Below are positions 6,509 through 12,495 of a stretch of 12,495 nt of DNA, piece after piece (within the stretch, counting starts at the first letter, position 1; each line of letters begins with the position of its first letter). The position numbers and the translations under genes were made by a program. The DNA comes from JBGQBN01 sp041494805 (GTDB lineage: Bacteria; Acidobacteriota; Terriglobia; Terriglobales; Acidobacteriaceae). The stretch lies in assembly GCA_041494805.1 (NCBI GenBank), contig JBGQBN010000080.1, positions 1 to 12,495 of the forward strand. Reading direction: 5' to 3'. Under the pieces are notes generated by a model. The model saw only the letters and a list, made by a program, of their open reading frames with translations, was not told the origin of the DNA and made no database searches.

Positions 6509-7740
6509 GCAACGCTACAGCGGTAGCCGCTGTCACCCTCACGTTGCAGGCGATTCTAGGCAGCAGTGTCCCAGCCGACCCCGGTCTCACGGATACCACC
6601 GTGACGACACTGCCTCCCGACAAGGCCCGCGGCAACAACAATGCTAACCAGCTCAATTTGTTTCTGTACCAAGTGCTGCCCAATCCCGCCTGGCGCAACA
6701 TGAACATGCCCGGTCAGGTGATAGCGGGGGAAACGGGGAGCCCGCCGCTGCCGTTGACCCTTCACTATTTGATTACGGCCTTCGGGAGGGACAACGACAC
6801 CGTCCAGCCCTTCAGCCATCAGCTCCTGGGCAAAGCCATGAGTGTGCTGTACGACCATGCTCTGCTGGGTCCCGACGAGATCAGGGCGGCCACCGCGGCA
6901 TCTCTTCCGACCAGCGACTTGGACCGTCAGGTGGAACGGGTGCGGATCACGCTGCAACCCCTGTCGCTGGAGGAAATTTCCAAACTCTGGACCGGCCTGG
7001 CCACGCAATACCGTTTGTCGGTGTCATACGAAGTTTCGGTGGCGCTGATCGAGAGCACGCAGCCGTCGCGAACGCCCCTGCCGGTGCTGACACGGGGTCC
7101 CGCTGACCAGGGCATCTCTTCCCAGGGGAATCTGCTTTCTCCGTTTCCGGCTTTGGAGGAAGTGAAGCTTCCCAACCAGCAGCCCAGCGCCCTACTGGGG
7201 GACACTCTGACCTTGAGTGGGCAGCATCTGGATGGCGCCAACCGCAAAGTGGTTTTCAATCATCCGCTGTTGGCAAATCCGCAGGAGATTACTCCCCTAG
7301 CCGGGGGCACGGCCACACAACTCAAGGTCAATGTGCCCAACACGCCGGCCCTGTGGCCAGCGGGTTTCTACACGGTCGCGGTGCTGGTACAAGGGCCCTT
7401 GGAGACTCATCGCCGCACCACCAATCAACTGGTATTCTCGCTCGCGCCCAGGATCACGATTGCGCCCCTGACGACGGCCTCGGCCAGCAGCATCACCTAC
7501 ACCGTGACCTGCAGTCCGGAGATCAGGCCGGAACAGCGCGCCGTTCTGCTGTTTGGAGATCAGGAGATCCTGGCGGAACCCCACGCTACGCAAACTGCCA
7601 CGCTCACCTTCATCGCCAACAACGTGGGCCCGAACGATTATCTGATTCGGCTCCGCGTGGATGGTGTGGACAGTTTGCTGGTGAATCGCTCGGTCACGCC
7701 GCCGGCGTTCGATCCGACGCAAAAAGTGAAAGTCATATGA
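6505..7740 (+). CDS. DUF4255 (Pvc16-type) tail terminator protein with C-terminal Ig-like domains
   Basis: Residues about 1-190 are the DUF4255/Pvc16 N-domain: 'AVAAVTLTLQAILGSS', 'NQLNLFLYQVLPNPAWRNMNMP', 'PLPLTLHYLITAFG', and 'SHQLLGKAMSVLYDH'. Pvc16/Afp16 caps the distal end of the tube and sheath and stops their growth. Beyond it, residues about 222-315 form an IPT/TIG-like beta sandwich (GDTLTLSGQHL at about 233), and about 316-405 look like a second Ig-like domain (ITYTVTCSPEIRPEQRAVLLFGDQEIL). At 411 residues it is longer than I recall for Photorhabdus Pvc16, the excess being these Ig-like modules, which would sit on the outside of the cap. Both ends make 4-base ATGA overlaps (6505-6508 and 7737-7740). 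Confidence in the N-domain is high; the count of Ig-like domains is less sure. Confidence 0.92.
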   Translation: MSNATAVAAVTLTLQAILGSSVPADPGLTDTTVTTLPPDKARGNNNANQLNLFLYQVLPNPAWRNMNMPGQVIAGETGSPPLPLTLHYLITAFGRDNDTVQPFSHQLLGKAMSVLYDHALLGPDEIRAATAASLPTSDLDRQVERVRITLQPLSLEEISKLWTGLATQYRLSVSYEVSVALIESTQPSRTPLPVLTRGPADQGISSQGNLLSPFPALEEVKLPNQQPSALLGDTLTLSGQHLDGANRKVVFNHPLLANPQEITPLAGGTATQLKVNVPNTPALWPAGFYTVAVLVQGPLETHRRTTNQLVFSLAPRITIAPLTTASASSITYTVTCSPEIRPEQRAVLLFGDQEILAEPHATQTATLTFIANNVGPNDYLIRLRVDGVDSLLVNRSVTPPAFDPTQKVKVI

Positions 7741-9866
7741 GCGAATATCTCAACTGGCAAGAAGCGAACGCGCAATATCTGTCCGCCGCCCTGGCGTGGT
7801 TGCGTACCTGCCTGGAGAGTGATCCGGCGCCACAGCCGGGGCCACTTGTGCCGTTTGTGTCACAGACGAGAGAAGAGCCCAGGTCTTTTTGGAACTACAT
7901 TGTCGGAGGACCCGGAGAGCCCCCAGCAAAGACCTTGAACTTGCTGCCTGCGCCGCGCGGCTCAAACCGCGACGAGCGCGTGGCGCAGGCAGCCGCGGAC
8001 TTGAAGGCTGCGGGCTCGCGCATGGACCCGCCGCCTGCCCTGGTGATGATGTCCCGCCGATTGGGGCTCTCAAATTTCGAGGAGCAAGTCTTGCTGTTAT
8101 GCATTGGGATGGAACTGGATTCCGGGATCGCTGCTCTCTGCGGCCGGGCCCAGGGAGACTCGAGTCGTCCTTATCCTACTTTCGCCCTCGCTTTCACCAT
8201 GTTCGAAGAACCTGCATGGGAGGCGCTTTCTCCGGAACGGCCGCTGCGCTATTGGCGCCTGATCGAAATCAGCCAGCCGGGCGGGCAGATTCTCACAGCC
8301 AGCCCTCTGCGTGCCGACGAAAGAATCGTAAATTACGCCAAGGGGCTGAATTATTTGGACGACCGCCTAACACCGCTGCTCACACGGCTGGATGTTCCTG
8401 CCGCCTCGGCGGACGTTCCGGCATCGCAACGCCTGGTGATTGACACTATTGTTCGCCGCCTGCAGCAGTCAGAGGCTGCGCCCGGTCCGCCCGTGGTGGA
8501 ACTGCTCGGAACCGATTCGGCAAGCAAGCAACTCACGGCCGGACGGGTGGCGGATTCTCTGGGCCTGCGACTGTATCGCCTGTCCCTGGGTCTGTTGCCG
8601 ACGGCCAACGGCGACCTTGAGACTCTGGCTCGGCTGTGGCAGCGTGAAAGCCTGCTACTACCAGTCGCGCTCTATCTGGACACGCAGGGATCCGCAGCCG
8701 ATGCACTTTCTCCGGGGTCAGGTTCTTCCCTCGCACGTTTCCTGGATCGCCTCGACGGACTAGCTTTTCTCGGCACACGCGAAGTCTGGTCTGGCCTGAC
8801 CCGGTCCTGCCTGTCCCTGGACGTTGGCAAGCCCGTCCCTTCCGAGCAAGAGGCCGCCTGGAAAGCTGCCCTGGGAACGGCTGCCGGGGAAAGTCCCGCG
8901 CTGCTTGCCGGCCAATTCAACCTGGGTCTAGCCACCATTCAGCAGACTGTTCAGCAGGTCGTCTCGGATTCGGCGCCTGATAACCGGTCGCTGCATGAGC
9001 GGCTGTGGGACGCCTGCTTGACCAGCACACGTCCGCGGCTTGACATGTTGGCGCAACGCATCGTGCCCAAAGCAAGCTGGGACAACATCGTGCTGCCTGC
9101 GGCGGAAGCCAGCTTGCTGCGCCAGATTTCGGAACAGGTGGCACAGCGAAGCACGGTGTACGGGAAGTGGGGATTTGAGCGAAAGATGAGCCGCGGTCTG
9201 GGCATCAGTGCGCTGTTCGCGGGCGAGAGCGGAACGGGCAAAACGATGGCGGCGGAAGTTCTGGCCAACCAGTTGCGCTTGAATCTGTACCGCATCGATC
9301 TGTCGGCCGTAGTCAGCAAGTACATCGGGGAGACGGAAAAGAACCTGCGCCGGTTGTTTGACGCTGCCGAGGATGGCGGCGTGATTTTGTTTTTCGACGA
9401 GGCGGACGCGCTCTTCGGCAAGCGCAGCGAAGTCAAGGACAGCCACGACCGCTACGCCAACATAGAAATCAATTATCTGCTGCAGCGCATGGAGGCGTTT
9501 CGCGGGCTGGCTATTCTTGCTACCAACATGAAGAGCGTGCTCGACTCTGCCTTCATGCGGCGCTTGCGCTTTGTGGTCAATTTCCAGTTTCCGGGAGCGG
9601 TGGAGCGCAAAGCCATCTGGCAAAAGGTGTTTCCGGCGGAGACGCCTGTCGCTGGACTGGATTTCGATCGCCTGGCGCGCCTGAATCTAACCGGCGGACA
9701 CATTCACAACATCGCCTTGAACGCGGCCTTCCGGGCCGCGCACACTGGCACCCCGGTGGGCATGCCGCTGGTCCTTGAAGCCGCCCGCACCGAACTGCGA
9801 AAGCTCGAACGGCCCATCAACGAGCTGGACTTTCGCTGGCAAGGCGTCCCCGGAGCCGTGGCATGA
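7737..9866 (+). CDS. AAA+ ATPase of the eCIS (Pvc15/Afp15-like), with degenerate first P-loop
   Basis: This 709-residue cytoplasmic ATPase is the standard assembly or cargo-loading ATPase of eCIS. The C-terminal module (about 455-700) is a Cdc48-type AAA domain: Walker A GESGTGKT (496-503, K502), Walker B VILFFDEAD (549-557, D554 and E555), sensor 'AILATNM', and arginine-finger region MRRLRF (R608/R609). An earlier module (about 250-400) has a decayed P-loop, GTDSASKQ (258-265), which keeps Lys264 but has Ser for the last Gly and Gln for Thr/Ser, and a degenerate Walker B 'ALYLD'. It is thus probably catalytically silent. Residues 1-240 are the family N-terminal region. The frame is open to 7353, but ATG 7737 is chosen because it overlaps the DUF4255 stop as ATGA and gives MSEYLNWQEAN. 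It is expected to act on sheath, terminator or cargo proteins during particle building. Confidence 0.94.
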   Translation: MSEYLNWQEANAQYLSAALAWLRTCLESDPAPQPGPLVPFVSQTREEPRSFWNYIVGGPGEPPAKTLNLLPAPRGSNRDERVAQAAADLKAAGSRMDPPPALVMMSRRLGLSNFEEQVLLLCIGMELDSGIAALCGRAQGDSSRPYPTFALAFTMFEEPAWEALSPERPLRYWRLIEISQPGGQILTASPLRADERIVNYAKGLNYLDDRLTPLLTRLDVPAASADVPASQRLVIDTIVRRLQQSEAAPGPPVVELLGTDSASKQLTAGRVADSLGLRLYRLSLGLLPTANGDLETLARLWQRESLLLPVALYLDTQGSAADALSPGSGSSLARFLDRLDGLAFLGTREVWSGLTRSCLSLDVGKPVPSEQEAAWKAALGTAAGESPALLAGQFNLGLATIQQTVQQVVSDSAPDNRSLHERLWDACLTSTRPRLDMLAQRIVPKASWDNIVLPAAEASLLRQISEQVAQRSTVYGKWGFERKMSRGLGISALFAGESGTGKTMAAEVLANQLRLNLYRIDLSAVVSKYIGETEKNLRRLFDAAEDGGVILFFDEADALFGKRSEVKDSHDRYANIEINYLLQRMEAFRGLAILATNMKSVLDSAFMRRLRFVVNFQFPGAVERKAIWQKVFPAETPVAGLDFDRLARLNLTGGHIHNIALNAAFRAAHTGTPVGMPLVLEAARTELRKLERPINELDFRWQGVPGAVA

Positions 9867-10126
9867 AGGTGAACGTGCACATCGAACGGCTGGTGCTCGA
9901 CGGACTGCCCATCACGAGCGCGCAGGGGCCAAGGGTGCGGCACGCGGTGGAGAGGGAACTGACTCGCCTGCTCGGCGTCGGAGGCTTGTCGGGTGAACTG
10001 CGCGCGGGCGGTGCTGTGCCTTCGGTGCGGGCAGGTGGATTCGAGGTAGCGAGAGAGAACCACCCTACCGGAATCGGACGGCAGATTGCCCGAGCCGTGT
10101 ATGGCGGGATCGGGAGCAAGAGATGA
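9863..10126 (+). CDS. Small eCIS-associated protein (87 aa), unknown function
   Basis: This 87-residue protein begins 'VNVHIERLVLDGLP' and ends 'TGIGRQIARAVYGGIGSKR', with a probable amphipathic helix (RVRHAVERELTRLLG, about 24-38) between. I recall small proteins with the same 'IERLVLDGL ... GRQIA-AV-GGL' ends placed between the AAA ATPase and DUF4157 genes in other eCIS loci. Both of its ends form ATGA overlaps, with the ATPase stop (9863-9866) and with the first DUF4157 start (10123-10126). GGAG lies nine bases before its start. Tight coupling to both ATPase and cargo fits an adaptor or chaperone in cargo loading, which is inference. No metal site, signal peptide or membrane segment is seen. 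Confidence 0.75.
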   Translation: MKVNVHIERLVLDGLPITSAQGPRVRHAVERELTRLLGVGGLSGELRAGGAVPSVRAGGFEVARENHPTGIGRQIARAVYGGIGSKR

Positions 10127-11400
10127 GCGGCCGTGCGTTGGTCCCAACTGTCGCAGCCGCGATGCCGGCGTTTACGCCGGTGCGTGGTGGCGTTCTGCAG
10201 CGCAAGTGTGACTGCGGCCAGCACACCACCGGTGGCGCATGCGAGGAATGCAAAAAGAAGCACATGAAACTACAGCGACATGCCGCAGGCCCCGCCGGAC
10301 CGGCGGTTGCTCCCGCCATTGTGCATGAAGTGTTGAACTCTTCAGGCCAGCCTCTCGACGCAGCAACGCGAGGTTTCTTCGCGCCGCGATTTGCACACGA
10401 TTTCAGCCAAGTGCGAGTGCATGCAGACTCACAAGCAGCTGAGTCGGCGCATGCCGTCAATGCACTGGCATATACGGTGGGGAACGACATTGTGTTTGCC
10501 CATGGCCGATATGCACCCCAGACCTCTGCCGGGAAACACCTATTGGCCCATGAACTTACCCATACGTTGCAGCAAGGTGAGAGAGGGCTGGGACTCCACA
10601 AGGCCACAGTGGATTCTGAGACGGAAGGCGACCAATCATTGGAAGCCGAAGCAGAAGCGACGGCCTATGCGGTGATGTCTCTGGACGACGATGAAATCAG
10701 GGGACCAGATCCAGAGGATTCTACTCACGAGGTGGTTGCTCGCGACGACCCGAAACCGAAAGGCCCCACCAAGAAGTCGGCCCCCAAGGCGAAGCCCGCA
10801 CCGAAGCCGAAGCCAAAGGCCCCGCCAAAACCTAAGCCGAAACCGAATCCGTGTACGAGGGACATCTTCTACGAAGGGACCTGCAAGGGTCTGGTTCTGG
10901 GCGCGAGAGATCGCTGCTGCGATCCGAAAGATGGCCTACTCAATCCCGACCGTGACAAGGACGTGGACGGTAAGCCATGTCCGGACCACAAATTTACTCC
11001 CATGTTTACCTGTGATCATGACTGTGCCGGCGCTTTAAAGAAGGGCTGCAGCGACACTGACAACTGGATGGCCGTACCGAGGAACCAGTTCGACCGTAAG
11101 CAGTGCGGCGATGTATGGACAATCTGCGCCAAGGGCAAGCAGACGCATGCCTACGTTCGAGAGAAGTCCGTCACCCAGGCAAAGTTTGAAGTAGGCAAGA
11201 GAATTGTTCAGGATCTGGGAGTCCCCGAAGACACATTTAAGGGAGCTGCCTACAAACCCGGAGCCGACCAGAAGGTGATCGATAAGGACCCCTGCTGCTC
11301 GGCTTCCACACCACAGCCCCCTTCGCCACCACCGCGACCTAAGACAAGACTCAAGTATCAAGAAGAAAGGCTTCTTCCGGAGGGGGAGTCTTATGCCTAA
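10123..11400 (+). CDS. DUF4157 eCIS cargo protein with 12-Cys, DPBB-like C-terminal domain
   Basis: This 425-residue protein has three parts. The leader (1-155) contains a Cys cluster (C29, C31, C40, C43) and DUF4157 (about 65-152: IVHEVL, HDFSQVRVH, AYTVGNDIVF, LLAHELTHTLQQ), with HExxH residues H143, E144 and H147, a metallopeptidase signature. DUF4157 marks proteins carried or delivered by eCIS. Residues 209-243 are a Lys-Pro-rich linker. Residues 244-392 carry 12 cysteines, an acidic ladder D276/D278/D280/D282-G resembling a calcium loop, and a segment 'CGDVWTICAKGKQTHAYVR ... FEVGKRIVQDLGV' (328-367) that resembles RlpA/barwin double-psi beta-barrels. This is probably the effector; the fold is inferred by eye. 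The even Cys count suits disulphides formed outside the cytoplasm. No secretion signal is present. The start overlaps the upstream stop as ATGA and follows GGGAG. Confidence 0.88.
   Translation: MSGRALVPTVAAAMPAFTPVRGGVLQRKCDCGQHTTGGACEECKKKHMKLQRHAAGPAGPAVAPAIVHEVLNSSGQPLDAATRGFFAPRFAHDFSQVRVHADSQAAESAHAVNALAYTVGNDIVFAHGRYAPQTSAGKHLLAHELTHTLQQGERGLGLHKATVDSETEGDQSLEAEAEATAYAVMSLDDDEIRGPDPEDSTHEVVARDDPKPKGPTKKSAPKAKPAPKPKPKAPPKPKPKPNPCTRDIFYEGTCKGLVLGARDRCCDPKDGLLNPDRDKDVDGKPCPDHKFTPMFTCDHDCAGALKKGCSDTDNWMAVPRNQFDRKQCGDVWTICAKGKQTHAYVREKSVTQAKFEVGKRIVQDLGVPEDTFKGAAYKPGADQKVIDKDPCCSASTPQPPSPPPRPKTRLKYQEERLLPEGESYA
10195..10226 (+). repeat. Cargo leader repeat, copy 1 (Cys-cluster codons)
   Basis: These 32 bases, encoding LQRKCDCGQHT, match 11526-11557 in the next cargo gene at 31 of 32 positions. 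The single difference is a silent C/T change in an Asp codon. A second shared stretch, GATTTCAGCCAAGTGCG, lies at 10399-10415 and 11733-11749. The identity at silent sites points to a recent duplication or gene conversion of the leader. Confidence 0.8.
10747..10851 (+). repeat. Lys-Pro-rich coding repeat (linker)
   Basis: Imperfect repeats of AAGCCG/AAACCG/AAGCCA-type hexamers encode KP, KPKP and KAPPKPKP stretches covering residues 209-243 of the first DUF4157 protein. The linker separates the DUF4157 leader from the Cys-rich C-terminal domain. It is probably an extended, cationic spacer and also a likely spot for recombination between cargo genes. Confidence 0.75.
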
Positions 11401-11451
11401 TCGCGCATGATTCCAGTACTCATAAGGAAAGCACTATACGCGAATTTATGA
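11379..11451 (+). other. SD plus two overlapping mini-ORFs leading into the second cargo gene
   Basis: A strong SD (GGAGGGGGAG, 11379-11388) precedes ATG 11393, which opens only MPNRA before TGA 11408-11410. That stop overlaps ATG 11407 as ATGA, opening MIPVLIRKALYANL before TGA 11449-11451, which in turn overlaps the cargo start ATG 11448 as ATGA. The chain could pass ribosomes to the cargo start, which has no SD at normal spacing (AAGGA is about 20 bases away). Alternatively, MPNRA plus (x)IPVL is a frameshifted relic of the MSGRALVPT N-terminus of the previous cargo gene, or reflects sequence errors. Confidence 0.4.
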
Positions 11452-12495
11452 ATACTCCAACACCAAGCCGGGTTCCAGCCAATCTAAAGGCAACTTCTGC
11501 TCTTACGCCCGCCCGGACTGGAATGCTGCAGCGCAAGTGTGATTGCGGCCAGCACACGGTTGCGGGTGGGGAATGCGAGGATTGCAAGGACAAGCAGATG
11601 ACCCTGCAGCGGCACCCAATCGGCTCAGCTGGACCGATGAAGGTCCCCCCCATCGTGCACGAAGTGCTGCGCTCGCCCGGGCAGCCGCTGGATGCGGAGA
11701 CGCTATCGGTTTTTGAGCCCCGCTTCGGGCATGATTTCAGCCAAGTGCGGGTGCACACCGACTCTAACGCTACCCAGTCGGCTCGCGCGGTGAATGCGCG
11801 GGCTTACACAGTAGGCCGGGACATAGTTTTCGGTGGAGGACAATATGCACCGGAGACCCACCAAGGGCGGCGGCTGTTGGCCCATGAATTGACCCACACG
11901 GTACAGCAGGGAACACACGCTACACCAGCAGACTCGACACTGGAACTGGGCAGCCCGGGAGGCGTGCCTGAAGTCGAGGCGGAGCAGATGGCGTCCAGAT
12001 TCAGCGCATCCCCTTCCCAACAATTCTCGGCGGGCAACAATCCCATGCGGGAAGGTCGTGTATCGGCCGCCGTCCCGCTTGGAAACATACAGCGCCAGTT
12101 CATTACGCCCCTGGCGCAGGGTGGTGGTTTTGGGGGCCTCATGGAGCGCGACCGGCAATACACTCGGCGGTTGATGTCAACACCATTTCATGTTTGCTCG
12201 CGTCCACTTCAGAATATCCCCGAATTTCTAGGACTCAAGCACGCGTATGTCGATGCCCCTCCTCATCGTTATGCGGTCATTACCCCTCTGTGCAAGCCCA
12301 CCGACGGCGGTCCTGACAGTGTCATAAAGGGCGCCGTTGCAAGCAAATGGGCGAATTCGCCTGATCCTTGCGGGAAAGAGCCACGGTGTGTGCCCTGCCA
12401 GCCGAAGCCTGGAGTAACCGACGTAGGTGCTTGCCTGAGTAGCGCATTCAGCGCCTACAACAGCCCAAGTTTGTATAAGGCGCTCGGCCCTAACA
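11448..12495 (+). CDS. Second DUF4157 eCIS cargo protein, 3' truncated by the window edge
   Basis: The frame is open from ATG 11448 to the last base (349 full codons). The leader (1-155) closely matches that of the preceding gene: Cys cluster C31, C33, C43, C46; HDFSQVRVH; AYTVGRDIVF; and LLAHELTHTVQQ with H146, E147 and H150. Residues about 156-235 are a low-complexity spacer without the Lys-Pro run. From about 240 a different domain begins: 'FHVCSRPLQNIPEFLGLKHAYVDAPPHRYAVITPLC', then 'DPCGKEPRCVPCQPKPGVTDVGACL', ending 'LYKALGPN'. It has six cysteines so far (C250, C282, C308, C314, C317, C329). The '-KHAYVDAPPHRYA-' and '-ALGPN-' elements faintly recall permuted NlpC/P60-like papain folds; this is a weak guess, since the decisive end is missing. 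The start lacks a close SD and depends on the ATGA overlap with an upstream mini-ORF. Confidence 0.82.
   Translation, partial: MNTPTPSRVPANLKATSALTPARTGMLQRKCDCGQHTVAGGECEDCKDKQMTLQRHPIGSAGPMKVPPIVHEVLRSPGQPLDAETLSVFEPRFGHDFSQVRVHTDSNATQSARAVNARAYTVGRDIVFGGGQYAPETHQGRRLLAHELTHTVQQGTHATPADSTLELGSPGGVPEVEAEQMASRFSASPSQQFSAGNNPMREGRVSAAVPLGNIQRQFITPLAQGGGFGGLMERDRQYTRRLMSTPFHVCSRPLQNIPEFLGLKHAYVDAPPHRYAVITPLCKPTDGGPDSVIKGAVASKWANSPDPCGKEPRCVPCQPKPGVTDVGACLSSAFSAYNSPSLYKALGPN

Noticed and set aside
7353..7736. N-terminal extension of the AAA+ ATPase
   Set aside because: It would overlap almost 400 bases of the DUF4255 gene in another frame; ATG 7737 makes the ATGA overlap seen at other junctions.
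1..12495. CRISPR arrays, tRNA/rRNA genes, insertion sequences or phage integrase
   Set aside because: No regularly spaced repeats, no tRNA-like or rRNA segments and no transposase or integrase motifs were seen in reading both strands.

Overview
The window carries the first half of an extracellular contractile injection system (eCIS), a free phage-tail-like toxin-delivery particle of the PVC/Afp/MAC type. Every gene reads on the + strand. The DNA is GC-rich with mostly good Shine-Dalgarno (SD) sites. The left-edge membrane protein has a C-terminus of a type I associate with soil Acidobacteriota, and the eCIS genes fit a soil bacterium of that kind. The taxon is an inference, because no rRNA or marker gene is present.

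Region 1 (1-1283) holds the end of a single-pass membrane protein and, 8 bp later, a zinc-dependent N-acetylmuramoyl-L-alanine amidase with a long Ala/Thr/Val/Pro linker and a C-terminal SH3-like domain. Region 2 (1284-1787) is about 500 bp without a convincing gene. It contains two 16-bp dyads (CTATCN6GATAG core) set 22 bp apart, which look like a tandem operator. Region 3 (1788-2588) encodes an AraC-family regulator with an atypical receiver domain, a likely control gene for the cluster that follows. Region 4 (2778-10126) is the structural and assembly block: one contractile sheath protein, one gp19-type tube protein, a zinc-ribbon baseplate-type protein, a largely disordered protein with conserved ends, a DUF4255 (Pvc16-type) tube-terminator protein with Ig-like extensions, a two-module AAA+ ATPase (Pvc15-type) and an 87-residue eCIS-type small protein. 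Region 5 (10123-12495) holds two consecutive DUF4157 proteins, the usual cargo class of eCIS. They share a near-identical leader (Cys cluster plus HELTH motif) but have unrelated Cys-rich C-terminal domains. The second runs off the right edge.

Five junctions in a row, from the zinc-ribbon gene to the first cargo gene, are 4-base ATGA stop/start overlaps, so assembly factors and the first cargo appear translationally coupled. Spike (VgrG), LysM, PAAR, gp25 and baseplate J/I genes are absent and are expected to the right of the window. The most novel material is the pair of uncharacterised cargo C-termini, the mini-ORF chain between them, the tandem operator, and the phospho-site substitution in the regulator.
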